From Carnegiea gigantea (lineage: Eukaryota; Streptophyta; Magnoliopsida; Caryophyllales; Cactaceae), in the NCBI GenBank assembly GCA_029747015.1, contig JAKOGI010000082.1:854501-918500 (forward strand): 64,000 nucleotides of DNA, in the 5' to 3' direction. Positions 24,022-36,310 of the stretch are shown here, piece after piece. The notes under the pieces are model-generated. The model ran no database searches. It saw only the letters and a list, made by a program, of their open reading frames with translations, and was not told the DNA's origin. How positions within the stretch are numbered: position 1 is the stretch's first letter; every line of letters starts with the position of its first letter. The position numbers and the translations under genes are program-made.

Positions 24022-24695
24022 GGTCCTGTTTGGTGAGAGAAATTAGAATGGAATGGAATCAAGACTTGAATCCTAGGGGTTTGGGTATGGAATTTGAATC
24101 CTGAACCCAGTTGTTTGATGAAAACTGAAATGAAATCAGGTCCCACTCCTTGCTGTTTGGTGAGCAGTTTTGGAATGGAATCAACTCTGTTTTTATTTTA
24201 GAAATATTATATGCAAGTATGAATGTTTATAATAATAATATTTACTATAATAACAATAATAATTACTATAATAATAATAATTACAATAATACTAATAATT
24301 ATTATATAATAATTATTATTATAATTATAATTACAATTGTAATTATAATTATGATTACAATAATAATAATAATATTATTATTATAATTATTATTATAATA
24401 GTAATAATAATAATTATTATTATAATTATAGTATAATAATTATTTTTTATTATAATTATAATTATATAATAATAATTGTAATTATTATATTATTATAATA
24501 ATTATTATTATTATAGTAATAATAATAATTATTATTATTATAATTATAGTATAATAATAATTGTTATTTTTTATTATAATTATAATTATATAATAATAAT
24601 CATAATTATATTATTATTATTATTATTATAATATTGTAATAATAATTATATTATAATTATTATTATTATTATATTATAATAATAATAATAATAAT

Positions 24696-24731
<36 letters not shown>

Positions 24732-24928
24732 AATGTTGAACCCTAAGGATGAGAATTTGAAACCCCTCAATAATAGGAGGGTTCAAGTTCCAGGGGTTTA
24801 TGGGGGAACTTGATTCCCCCAAGTATCAGGTTGCTTTTCTCAAATTAATCACCAAACATTAGGGAGTGAAACTTAAAACCTAAGAATCCAAGTCCCCAAC
24901 TCTTTTTTGCTCACCAAACACCACCCCC
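24022..24928. mobile_element. PIF/Harbinger-like MITE expanded by TAA microsatellite
   Basis: Left end GGTCCTGTTTGGTGAG; the complement of the right end reads GGGGGTGGTGTTTGGTGAGC, sharing GTTTGGTGAG. TAA flanks both ends (24019-24021 and 24929-24931), the PIF/Harbinger target duplication. Between about 24225 and 24735 it is almost pure TAA/TTA repeat, turning to AAC repeats at the right edge. No coding; the open frame at 24150-24386 is a microsatellite artefact. Confidence 0.65.
24225..24735. repeat. (TAA/TTA)n then (AAC)n microsatellite
   Basis: About 510 bp of imperfect AT trinucleotide repeats in both orientations, so long self-complementary stretches are expected, ending in an (AAC)n run at about 24697-24730. 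Confidence 0.9.
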
Positions 24929-24931
24929 TAA

Positions 24932-25376
24932 GAATGAGTTTTGAGAATTTCTCTGGTGGACCGATTAACAAACTTGATAGCTTTTACCCACCCCCACCCC
25001 CCTAAAAACAGTGTAAGTCACGTAGCTTGATCTGATTGTTTCGACCACTTTGAAACAACTTTGGTTGCAAAGACCCAAAAAAAAAAAAAAAAAAGCCAAA
25101 AAACTTCTTGATAAAGAATCTCAACAATTACGTGGTCACTTACAGAACTCAACAAAGCATGTAACACTTATATTGTAGACTCCAATATGTAGATCTAGTA
25201 AGATGGTCTAATTTAAACCAAGGAACCTTTTTTTTTTTTTTTTTGTGTGTGCGCGTGTGTGCATGTGGAAATGAGACTATGGAAATAGGGGCGTGTTCTT
25301 AAAATTAAAACAAAATTACATATAAGGTAACCTATACGAATTTGTGGATTCATGATCATGACTACCATGTAATTTG
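24932..25376. other. Intergenic with homopolymer tracts
   Basis: No gene seen. Holds a poly-A run (about 25077-25094) and a poly-T run joined to (GT)n at about 25228-25262. Confidence 0.6.
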
Positions 25377-25944
25377 TGTTGAAAATGTCACACATGAGTG
25401 AAAAGACCCACATCGGGAGTATGAAGAGAAGGACCATAATATATAAGCCAAGTAGGCTACTCCTCCTATTGCCAATTGGTTTTAGGATAGAACCTTATTT
25501 GGGCTTGTTGCCATGGGCCTTGGTTGAAGGGGCCCCCTCCTTAGTTCTCCCTAACAGTGGTACCAAAGCTGATGGTGCGTTCGGCTGGGCGAAAAAAGGT
25601 GTGGCATGGCAGAGTGACACGCACGCGTTGATCAAGCGGAAACACGCATGCTACAGCGTGGATAGCATGAAGGATCGGAGTAGAGCAGTATGTAGACTCT
25701 GTGGAGTAGAGTGCGAGTATAGTCTTGATGGTGGCTTGACACCCATGGTAAAGACTTCTACTCAAGGGGGAGTGTGTACGTTGAGTGGGCCGGAAGAGAC
25801 TCACGTGTGAGGGGAAGATTGTTGGAAATGTCACACGTGAGTGAAGAGTCCCACATTGCCAATTCGTTTTAGGATGAAACCTCACTTGGACTTGTTGTCA
25901 TGAGCTTTGGTTGAAGTGAGCCCTCTCCTTGGTTCTCCCCAACA
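25377..25944 (+). mobile_element. TRIM (miniature LTR retrotransposon)
   Basis: LTR1 25377-25556 (TGTTGAAAATGTCAC to CCTAACA) and LTR2 25820-25944 (TGTTGGAAATGTCAC to CCCAACA) share both ends; LTR2 lacks about 55 bp of the middle. A perfect 5 bp target duplication ATTTG lies at 25372-25376 and 25945-25949. The primer-binding site TGGTACCAAAGC (25558-25569) is two mismatches from the usual tRNA-Met site, and a purine tract GAGGGGAAGA (25809-25818) precedes LTR2. The 263 bp inside encodes nothing. LTRs differ by more than 10% where aligned, so it is an old insertion. Confidence 0.88.
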
Positions 25945-26627
25945 ATTTGTATCAAGCAAGTGGTCTTGACTTGCTGTGTTAATTGAAAGAGCTTTTCATT
26001 AATAAAATAATTGAATAGTTTTTAATGATTTAGAAAAACATTCTATCCAATTAAATAGGAGCATGTCTTTATATTATTGCAAGCTAACAAGTAGTAAACA
26101 CATGTTATTTTTAATATATGGCCTCTTTGGATTCTCTACCAAAATCTTCCGCTACAATAGGCTGCAGGAAAATTGATTTACACCACTTTGATTCAGAAAG
26201 ATGGTCACAGTCGTGGCCTTTGTGGATGATATGCAAGAGTTTAAATTGATCACTGCAAAGTTCTAATTAACTTAGCTAGGGTTATTGATATGATGAACAT
26301 TAAGAACTGATATTGATTTTTTCGGTACATAGAAGGCGCATTGTTCATGCAAGATGTTTCTGAACTTTGAACCCCTGGAACAGACGTACGTAGTGATAGG
26401 AGATCAGAATAAATAAAGGGTACTTGGGGGGACCCGGAACAAGTAGATGGATCTATTCCATTGGTTGTGATACATTGTTTGTGATTGGTGCGTTGTAATA
26501 ATTAATGACTTGGAAGAATTAATGCAGAATTGATGATACTATGTGTGAAGTGTCATGAGCTTCTTGCATTTTACAGTCTAAGCTGTGATCAGATTCTGGA
26601 AAAAGTGACCGTTTGAAAATGATGGAC

Positions 26628-26628
<1 letters not shown>

Positions 26629-26658
<30 letters not shown>

Positions 26659-26666
26659 CTTCTTCC
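26629..26666. repeat. (TTC)n microsatellite
   Basis: About 12 consecutive CTT units, with a smaller run at 26700-26723. Confidence 0.9.
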
Positions 26667-27915
26667 AAGTTGTTAATCTTTCACGTTCATCTTGCTCCCT
26701 CCTCCTCTTCTTCTTCTTCTTCGCTCTACCATCTTCCATTAAAACTGAATATCCACGCATAGTTCTGTTCTTTAATGAAACCTGGGGCAAATTCTTGCAT
26801 ACATCCAGGAATTCATGCACCTTGAATCTGTGACGTGTATTTGTGGTATTTTTCTTTTTTTAAATATAAATATGTTTAGGTGACTTCTGGAAGTATCTTC
26901 TAAACCTTTCAAATATAAATACGTTTAGGTGACTTCTAGACGCAAAAGGCAAACTAGGCAAAGCAAAAATAGGAAATGCTCCAGTGTGTCTCCTATAATC
27001 CTTTTTATTTTTTCCCCCTCTTTCAAATTAAATAAAACAGAATTCAAAATTAGCAAAACGTACAGAATAAATCCATGACTCCGTCTCCTACTAGCTACGA
27101 CCTTTAAAAAGCCAAGCTAGCTAGTCCAAGAGACCTTTTCCTTTTCTTTTTGTTTTTTGTGCAGTGAATTTAAAAAGAAAGTGCAAACCCTACATACATA
27201 AACAACCATCCAGATGTTGACATGGCTGGATTCATTTAACCCCTTTGAAGCCCACCAAAGTTCCACATACCACATAAGACCATTAAATTGCTAACTAACT
27301 TGTTAGAGTAGCTCATGTGAATTGCGACATGACAATATAATATGAATCTGATTTGTTATTTGGAGAGAAACATAAATTCGATAAGACATGATATTATTTT
27401 AATTTGATCTACAATAGGGTGCATATACTTTAGCCATTTGACATAAAGACATATGTGTCATGCAAGATCTTCAAATGATCAATTTAAGCTATTATTAAGA
27501 TGGATACATACGTAAATATCAGATGGTTATTAAACAGGTCAAATCAGAATTTGACCTGATTGACAACTCTAGTGATGCATTGTCATGGACAAGATAGAGG
27601 GGAAATTGAAGGGGGGGGGGGGGTTGGCATTTATCGTAGCCAGCTTAGGTAGCCAATTTGTATGGTAGTTGGTGTTCTAACAAACTTGATGGGTGATCTG
27701 AGGGTGACGATGTTGACTAACTGCAATCATTTAAAATATACCAACAAAAAGAAAACCAATGAGTTTGTTCCCTCTAGGGTTTTACCGACAATATAACAAT
27801 GCCAAAACCTCTCAAATCACTTTACCCTATGCCCAAAGACCCTTTATTGAAGTGAGACAAAGTCTTTTGAAATCTTTACCTAAAAACTTCTTCTTAAAAC
27901 TCAAATGTCGTTTTA

Positions 27916-28133
27916 GGGTGTGCTTGGTAGAGTTAAAAATTATTTTTTAAAAAATTATTTTTTATGTAAAATGATTTTCAGTTCATATTTCCAGTTGTTT
28001 GGTAAACTATTTTTCTTTATTCTAGGAAAAATGATTTCCCCCTGAAAACAAATTTACTCCACTTGTTTTACCAAATACCGTAAAATGAGAAAATTATTTT
28101 TCAGAAAAATTATTCACCCCTACCAAACACAAC
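27916..28133. mobile_element. MITE-like inverted-repeat element
   Basis: Left end GGGTGTGCTTGGTAG and the complement of the right end AGTTGTGTTTGGTAG match at 12 of 15 positions. The inside is AT-rich with further imperfect complementarity (AAAATTATTTTT words in both halves). The target duplication is not clear (TTA/TA). Confidence 0.5.
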
Positions 28134-28532
28134 TAGGATCGAATATCAAAATTAAAATCTCATTACTAACTGTCATGCATTTTAGACCAAGATTAAAATT
28201 GATAGCAATATTTGTGGGAAAAATGTTGAAACAATGAGCACATAAAATGTACTGCGAAAGAATTCTAATGAATTAGCTAGCAGCTATTTCAAAATTAATA
28301 ATTAATAACTGAATAATTAATTAAGAACAAAGTAATACGTACAATAACTACTACTAGCATTGTATCACTCATATTTGACGTTCTGAAATTATTTACTCCA
28401 AGAATTAGCTTAGTAGTTGATATACATGATATATTATGCTGGAGATGAAATTCTAATGAATTACTAATTACCTGAGCCATAATTAATTAGCCTTAGTTCA
28501 TTAAACTTAATTCATACATATATTCGTATATT

Positions 28533-29303
28533 CTACCGAAATCCATTGAACTGATGATGTAAGTAGTTCCAATCATCAGGATTATCAGCAGCTTCAACCT
28601 CAGTGCTATCAGTCACACTAGAATAATTACCCGGAACATACGATGTCGTTTGATCAATGAACCACTCTGTGGGACCCACCTCACCCAGCTGCTTCTGCAA
28701 CAACTCATTGTTCTGGTTATTATCAGGCTGATCATGAGGATGATGATCATAAATCAAGCTGAGCAGGCGCTGGTGCTGCAGTTTCCAGTGCATCTCCTGA
28801 TTGATGGAGCTCAAGGACTCGATGGCCACGTGGATGTGGTCCCCACAGCTGGTGGTTGTTGTAGTTGCAGTTGTAGTTATAGCAGTACAAGACCCAGCTC
28901 CGATTAAGTGGTGATGGGTCGGGTCAGGGTGGGATCCGGAAGAGGAGGGTGAGGATTTGGGTTTGAGTTTGAGATTGTTCTTGGGTTTACGGGAGGCGCC
29001 GCCAATGGGGACGTTGCGGAGGGAGCCGCCGTGGGTCCAGTAGCGGCGGCAGGTCTTGCAGAAGTGGCGGGGCTGCCTCAGGCTGTAGTTGTTGTAGTAG
29101 CAGAACTTTGTGTTGGATGAGTCGCATCGCGGGCACTTGAGTGGCTTCATCTCTTGTGCTTCTGATTGTTGTGCTGGTGATGAACCTGAGCCCCTTCGGC
29201 TTGGGGTTGGGCTAGAGTTAGACCCTTTGCGAGTCTCTGGGTCTGGCATCGGTGGTGGAGTTTTCTCCGATGATGACATTGTTTGTAGCGGTTTAAGAAC
29301 CAA
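28533..29303 (-). CDS. Dof zinc-finger transcription factor
   Basis: Plant-specific DNA-binding protein, 256 residues, single exon. The Dof finger spans about residues 53-105: C57, C60, C82 and C85 in a CX2CX21CX2C pattern within [20 protein letters not shown] and [20 protein letters not shown]. Family members bind AAAG-core sites through this finger. The N-terminus is Ser/Pro-rich; residues 103-120 are basic ([13 protein letters not shown]), a likely nuclear signal; the C-terminal half is rich in H, Q, N and T and probably carries activation functions (inference). The ATG at 29303 is the first in frame; a second Met eight codons on (MSSSEK) could also serve. Many Dof genes have an intron near the start; none is needed here. 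Confidence 0.93.
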   Translation of the reverse strand: MVLKPLQTMSSSEKTPPPMPDPETRKGSNSSPTPSRRGSGSSPAQQSEAQEMKPLKCPRCDSSNTKFCYYNNYSLRQPRHFCKTCRRYWTHGGSLRNVPIGGASRKPKNNLKLKPKSSPSSSGSHPDPTHHHLIGAGSCTAITTTATTTTTSCGDHIHVAIESLSSINQEMHWKLQHQRLLSLIYDHHPHDQPDNNQNNELLQKQLGEVGPTEWFIDQTTSYVPGNYSSVTDSTEVEAADNPDDWNYLHHQFNGFR

Positions 29304-29600
29304 CTCAACTAAAAGATTATACGGATGGTTTTGAGAGGGAGGAGGTGGGTGGGGGAGAGGCGGTTGGTTAAAGAGAGAAGAAGAGAGAGGTGTTGGGTTT
29401 TAGGGGGAGAGGGTGGGAGTGGGTGGTCTTGTGAGTTTCATCAAGGTGATGGGAGGGATATCGAGAAAGAGAGGGGCTGAGGTGGGTTTTTATGGCCTGC
29501 TTTTGTTTATGTACATGTGCATGATGTGAGAGAGAGAAGGGGAGGGGAGGTGTTTAGTTCGTAGAGAGATTGGTACAATACTAACATTGCATACAACAAT
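29304..29600 (-). promoter_or_regulatory. Dof gene leader and core promoter region
   Basis: Read on the minus strand, the 250 bp before the ATG is CT-rich with many CTCTCT/CCACCC words, typical of plant leaders. An A-rich CCATAAAAACCC at about 29485-29496 could serve as a TATA-like box. Confidence 0.35.
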
Positions 29601-30110
29601 AACATAATCTAGGGAGAATGCCTACAGAGGGACTGTTCATATCATATTACGCACCTACTTTTTAAAAAATAAAAATAGCATGTATACAATAATAATAACT
29701 CTTCTCATTATGGGTCTTATTTGTATCGGGTATATCGTATATATAGGGATTTAGACATAAATAATCTTATCTATATCAAAATTATTGTCAGCGGGTAGAC
29801 CGATTTCATAAAAAAATTAGAAAAGATTTTAAAGTTGGAAATCTTTTAACGCACAAGTTAATAGCACTTACTATTATAGGTTGCTCGTTTCTAGTTAATA
29901 GCACTTACTTTGGGGGACAAGCCAAAAGACTAAAATAAGTGCATTTGGTTTGCAAGTTAGCCTATGGGAAGCATCCAAAATAGATGGGAAATACAAAATG
30001 TTAATTAGTAAATTTGTGTTTGGAATATTATTGATGGTGAAGTATGTAGTTTTCTACCATATAATTTTTTGCTCATTTGCAACATTTGTTCACTAGATTT
30101 CGACTATTTC
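29601..30110. other. AT-rich intergenic, nothing recognised
   Basis: No gene or clear element between the Dof promoter and the solo LTR. Confidence 0.6.
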
Positions 30111-30325
30111 TGTTAAATTTTTATATTAATTGGACAATTAATAAAGAGTCATGCATATAAGTTCAAATGAGGTTCCAACCCAAAACCAATTGGCGATAGG
30201 TGCAGTAACTCACAAGCTTATATACATGCTCAAACTCTTTAATTTCATCAATGTGAGATAACACCTACTATCATATTGTTTGAATTTTATCAATATGGGA
30301 TAATATCCACTTTCATACTCTAACA
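30111..30325 (-). mobile_element. Solo LTR, same family as the 48.3 kb TRIM
   Basis: On the minus strand it runs from TGTTAGAGTATGAAAGTGG to AAATTTAACA (215 bp) and aligns along its whole length with the LTRs at 48323-48529 and 48634-48851, sharing the block GCATGTATATAAGCTTGTGA. Flanks ATTTC (30106-30110) and ATTTT (30326-30330) match at 4 of 5, consistent with an old target duplication. No partner LTR or internal region is nearby, as expected after LTR-LTR recombination. Confidence 0.8.
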
Positions 30326-33136
30326 ATTTTTCTCGAAAAATTCTCAATAGTTTTAATTTTGGAAAGGGAAAGATATATTTTATCAAATGCAAGAACCTTA
30401 CACAGAAATCTAAGTTAACTTTTGACAAATAGCTCTTCACATAACTGTTTACAAACAGCTGAATATTGTGATTAGAGAGATCAAAATACACGCGCCTGTT
30501 GTCTGTGTATTACTGTTACATACACTTGCGCTATATATATCTACATCTTCTTGAAATTATTATAAATGTACGCACACACACGCTGCTGTATGTATTTTTG
30601 AATCAGTGGCTAGTCGCTAGTTAATCAAATAATGTTGTGAAACATTTAATTACAAAGCCATAAATGTTACGACGTCTGAAAGTACATATATAATAAATTC
30701 TGGTTGTCAGGTCAAGTTTCATTGAGTTTGTATTCTCATTAAATTTAAATGGGTTGAGAAATTATCGATTTGAACCTAATTCGTCTATTAAACGAGTTAA
30801 AAGTCTTGATTTGTAGTCGTTTATTTTTAAGCAAGTTGACATGAAATTTACGCCATTAACATATTTAATACAAATGGGTCACATTTAGAATATCCCGTTG
30901 TCCACAAGAATCACGAGCTGGCAAACATAGTTGACTTTGATTAAACTCTGCGTTTTCACAATTTCTACCAAAGATAAATGGTAATTGGGTAAATAGATCG
31001 ATCTATTTAACCCGTTTAATTAAACGAGATAAATAGATATTTTTTGTGTTCAAATTTTCATCCGAATCTAACCTAATTAATTAAATAGATTAAACCTACC
31101 AACCCCATTTAACTAAAGAGATTGAAAATCTCTACTCGAACCAAATTAACTTCATATTCAGTTTGAATCTATAATTGTATTGAATCAACTTTTGACAACT
31201 CTATAATGAATAAATCTTACTTATTGTTAGACTGTTCATGAAGTGTTTGAATTTATAGGCCTTGTATTTAAAAGCTGTCCATGTTATCAAGTACAAAATG
31301 GCTTTGTACTGCTTAATTCGGATTAACTGTGCCTTTTATGGTACTTCCCATGCATTCTCTATGAGAGTATGATCTCCATATCTGTCCAGCATGCACGTAC
31401 GTACTATATTGGAGTGGGAGCCCGGGAGGACCTAGCCATAGGCTGCAGTCTCAAACTGTGAATAAATCTAAAGTAACATACTAACAGTTAACTTATTGAT
31501 TTGATGACTAGACTTGTGATTTTTCTTAGTTGGGAGAATTAAAGGACCATGGATGGGAAACCACTACGAGTACTTGAGGACTGATGATCAGGAAAGAAAA
31601 CCTAAGCACAGGCTGGATGTACTTACATATATACTGCCAAACGAGCCATCGATATATGCTTGCACTAAATTACCATCCCCAAAAAAGGGGGAAAATTAAT
31701 GTATAATTTTCGAAGGGTTCAATCCCTAGTTATGTTTTTCGTATATATGGATTTTTCTATATATATGTATTTTGATTCAATGCATATTCAACAATTTGGA
31801 TTTGATTTGATAGGGTTTAAAGCTAATCTAAAATAAATTTTGATTTTGATCTAATTTTTCAATTATTGATTCTTGCTGTTTAATTATGCAATACAGTAGT
31901 AGCATGGAGCAATAATAGCATTGAACAGTAATGTCTTAGGCCATCCACCCTACTTCATCCTCATGTTTGTAATCTAATGCAGAGAATGAATGAGAAGTTA
32001 GGTTAATAAACACGTTGCTTCCTAATAAGACATGAATTTCCATCCACAAAAATTCGTACTCCATCCAAAACTCCTACCCAAAAGGCCAGTGCTGCTCAAA
32101 AAAGTGGTTACCACACCATTGAGCTAGTGCAAAAAATTAGATTATAATCTCAAGAGTATAGTGCGTCATACTCTTACCCACTTGATCAGGTTCACGTACT
32201 TTACTCGAAATTTAAATCTTTTTCCTTTTTATATTTACATAAATTCACCCTATTCACAGAAATCATACTTTTGCACTTAGCATGTCCTTTTCTTAAATCT
32301 GCGACAAAGTTGGACATTAATCATCTCTAATAAAACCTGATTATATTGCAGGGAATACAACTAGAATTAAGTACAATCTAGCAACCTCAAGTATGCAACT
32401 CCATTGTCAATTAAAAATATTGTGTAAAGAACCCAAATTTTTCAACAATTTGACCGAATGCCATTGACAGACAAGTAGGGTTATTTGGGGCCAGACCCAT
32501 CGATAATCAATCACCACGTTATGGTCATAGTACATAGTACAATAGCCCTCCTGTTAAAGGGCAGCACTGTGTACTTAAGACTAAGTATTGTAGCGTCACT
32601 ATCATACCATCAATTGAGGAAGGCAGGGTTGGACCAAAATTCTATCAGACAAAAACAAAGAAGAGTTAGATTATTGGCATACTTGTCTGCCCTGGAGCCT
32701 ACATAAGAGTAATAGCACCGTATGACGCATAACTGCAAATAGTATTGATCTTCCCCAAATATGATTTCAATTTAAAAGTACAATTTTTCACTCTTCTGTA
32801 GAATGTCATTGAGTTTATCTCAATTCAACAATAGTATAATTTACAACCGTCACATGACATCCTGTTGAAAGTAGTTGGACTGATTTATCCCGCTCTTATT
32901 ACATAGCAAAAAGTTGTCCATTTTTTTTTTATTTTAAATGAAGCATATGGCTCAAAAGCTTTTACTTTGTGCACAAATTTTGCTCTTTGTTTTTAAAAAA
33001 AAAAAACAAATTGATCCTGATTTTTTTTTTTAACCTTCAATGTGGAGGTAATTACAGACTTCATTAGAGACTTTATAGTTATTTGCGACTATATCTATAC
33101 TAATATAATAACAATCTTTGCCAAACCCTAGAATAC
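30326..33136. other. AT-rich intergenic, degraded repeats
   Basis: No genes recognised. 30720-31200 is full of TTAAACGAG / CCCGTTTAAT-type words in both orientations, resembling a degraded DNA transposon whose ends I could not define. Confidence 0.5.
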
Positions 33137-33820
33137 TCGCACAGGAGCGATTTGCAGAGATAAAATAAGTCTACACCATTTAATTGTCTTACAAATTTAA
33201 TCCTGGCCATCAAAATAATTTAAACAAAACTGAAAAAAGTATGTAACTGCCCCTTCCCCAACCGCCCAAGTTCCCACATTCCCACCCCTAATAAACTTCA
33301 CACCAAATAGACTTCTCTTCATTTTGAATTTTCAGAAGGAAAAAAACAATAAAATCATAAAATATAAAAAAAAAAAATCTGCCAGCCGTGAAGGACCATG
33401 TTCCCTATTCTATCAATTTTCTACTTCCTCTGCCACTGCAAATCTTCTAATTCTCTGTCAAACTTCTACTTCTCTCGCACAGGAGCGATTTGCGGAGATA
33501 AAATAAATCTACACCGTTTAATTGTCTTACAAATTTAATCCTGGCCATCAAAATAATTTAAACAAAACTGAAAAAATATGTAACTGCCCCTTCCCCAGCC
33601 GCCCAAGTTCCCACATTCCCACCCCTAACAAACTTCACACCAAATAAACTTCTCTTCATTTTGGATTTTCAGAAGAAAAAAAACAATAAAATCATAAAAT
33701 ATAAAAAAAAAATCTGCCAGCCGTGAAGGACCGTGTTCCCTATTCTATCAATCTTCTACTTCCTCTGCCACTGCAAATCTTCTAATTCTCTGTCAAACTT
33801 CTACTTCTCTGCCACTGCAA
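33137..33820. repeat. 338 bp tandem duplication
   Basis: Copies about 33137-33474 and 33475-33820, aligned from CGCACAGGAGCGATTTGC through TCTGTCAAACTTCTACTTCTC, with very few differences (point changes and A-run length), so it arose recently. Confidence 0.88.
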
Positions 33821-34261
33821 ATCTTCCATTATTCTCAAATTTTACAAATCCTTCTAATACACAATTACTACATCTAAACCATAAAATATATACCAATAAA
33901 ACAATTTGATAGCATCTAAACCACCTGCACATATCCTTCTAACACACAATTACATCTATATAATCCAGCGGTGTCGCAATAGAGCATCTTTTGACTATCG
34001 TCTTTTCTCACATATCACAGCACGTAGCCGCCTCATTTATTCATCCACTAGAAATTTGCTGCTATACAACAAGGTAAGCTCTTACTTGATACTTTAATTT
34101 TCCATACATGCTATCACAATTGATAAGTGCATATCTATTTACAGTTTGAAGCCAAATATTGCCAGAACTGTGTTAGGATTTGAGGCTAACTATTGCCAAA
34201 ATCGGACGCACAACAATTCAAGGCTTACTCTCTTGAACCGAGTCTCAGGTAAATATTTACA

Positions 34262-36310
34262 CTACTCCAACCTATGTAATATATGCTCCCAATGAACCCA
34301 TAATTTCGTGTATATTTGAAGCGTGGCACATAATCAGTTGCAATCCAAACTGTACATACAGCATGCAATCCTAAATAACAGTATGTGAAAAGCAATTAAC
34401 TTGGTGGCATATTTCAAGTGTTTTACATCCAAAGAAGTCAAGGAAAGCCAAAAGTTTCTAAGCTTATTTTCTGATCAGATGAGCAAAACACCATAGAATA
34501 CAAACCCCCAAAAAATCTGACCAGATTCAAAGATGATAATGAAGAATCTCATTCTACTCCAACCTATGTAATATATGCTCCCAATGAACCCATAATTTCT
34601 TGTATATTTGAAACGTGGTACATAATCAGTTGCAATCCAAACTGTACATACAACATGCAATCCTAAATAACAGCAGGTGAAAAGCAATTAACTTGGTGGT
34701 ATATTTCAAGTGTTTTACATCTAAAGAAGTCAAGGAAAGCCAAAAGTTTCTAAGCTTATTTTCTGATCAGATGAGCAAAACACCATAGAATACAAACCCC
34801 AAAAAAATCTGACTGGATTCAAAGATGATAATGAAGAATCTCATTCAAAGGTAAAAGTGAAAGAAAGTTGAAAGTGTCCCAACTTAAAATACTCAAATGG
34901 ATTCATTAAAGCAAAAATATCTGAGAATCTGACCAGATTCAAAGATGATAATGAAGAATCTCATTCTACTCCAACCTATGTAATATATGCTCCCAATGAA
35001 CCCATAATTTCGTGTATATTTGAAGCGTGGCACATAATCAGTTGCAATCCAAACTGTACATACAGCATGCAATCCTAAATAACAGCACGTGAAAATCAAT
35101 TAATTTGGTGGCATATTTCAAGTGTTTTACATCCAAAGAAGTCAAGGAAAGGCAAAAGTTTCTAAGCTTATTTTCTGATCAGATGAGCAAAACACCATAG
35201 AATACAAACCCGAAAAAAATCTGACCAGATTCAAAGATGATAATGAAGAATCTCATTCAAAGGTAAAAGTAAAAGAAAGTTGAAAGTGTCCCAACTTAAA
35301 ATACTCAAACGGATTCATTAAAGCAAAAATATCTGAGCACAAAGAGTCAAAAACACACATCCAAAGTGAAGCAAAGTTGAAAGTTTCAAGGCTTATTTTG
35401 TGTGGTCTCTATAGTGCAAGGATAGCCAGATTCAAAGATGATACTGAAGAATCTAATTCAAAAATAAATAAACAGGCAAGAAGAGCTGGAATACTTGCTT
35501 ATAATAAAATTCTAGAAATGCTACCTGTGTCTATCAGTCCTTGGAGTTGCTTACCCAATTGAGATGAATCCAAATGAAGAAAGCGCTAGATTTTTGTGGA
35601 TAGTGAATCACAAACTTCTGCAATTCGATTAGGGCACCAAATAATTGCTTATAATAAATTCGGTATGTAAGAAATCATGCCACATAACTAGGGATTTGAA
35701 CCCTAACTCAACATCAGATGTAAACATTAAAATAAGCCACAAATCGAAAGCAAAATTAAACAGATCAGAAGGCAAATGAACATAAATGGCAGAAGGCAAA
35801 TAAGATTCCCAACTGACTTCATTAGCAGACCCATCATCACCCCCCCAAAAAAAAATACAAAGGCATTGTAAGAAATCATGCCACATAACTAGGGATTAAA
35901 ACCCTGACTCAAAATCAAATGTATACACTAAAATAACACACAAATCAAAAGCAGAATTAAACAGGTACTCCACACAGCTTAACACACATAGGTCTAACTC
36001 TTAACCGCATAAAAAATATAGAAAAATTCAAGCAATTGCATAGACACATAATGATTTTCCAAAGAGACCAGGATAAGTAGGCAATGATAGAGCAAATCTG
36101 GCAGAAATGAAGAATAAAGAACATATGTACCACACAAATCAAATTCCCAACCTAAAATACTCAAAGGGAGTTACTAAAGCAAAAAATATTTGAGCACAAA
36201 GAGTCAAAGACCACATCCAAAGAAGTCAAGGAAAGCCAAAAGTTTCAAAGCTTATTTTGTGATCAGATGAGCAAAACACCATAGAATACAAATCCGAAAA
36301 GGCAATAACA
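34262..36310. repeat. Array of locally amplified 292-412 bp units
   Basis: A unit beginning CTACTCCAACCTATGTAATA recurs at 34262, 34554 and 34966, almost identical, with offsets of 292 and 412 bp. The longer spacing contains an extra block (about 34847-34965) that recurs at about 35258. A degraded partial unit lies at about 36150-36300. A second small duplication (AAGAAATCATGCCACATAAC) sits at about 35667 and 35868. The open frames inside are copies of each other with no recognisable domain. Confidence 0.8.

Larger units (their letters stand above)
25950..28532. other. Intergenic between TRIM and Dof gene
   Basis: No gene recognised. Contains a TTC microsatellite (about 26629-26666), a 14 bp G run near 27616, a MITE-like element (27916-28133), and AT-rich sequence that includes the 3' flank of the Dof gene. 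Confidence 0.55.

Noticed and set aside
24150..24386. Asn/Ile-rich open frame
   Set aside because: Pure product of TAA/TTA microsatellite.
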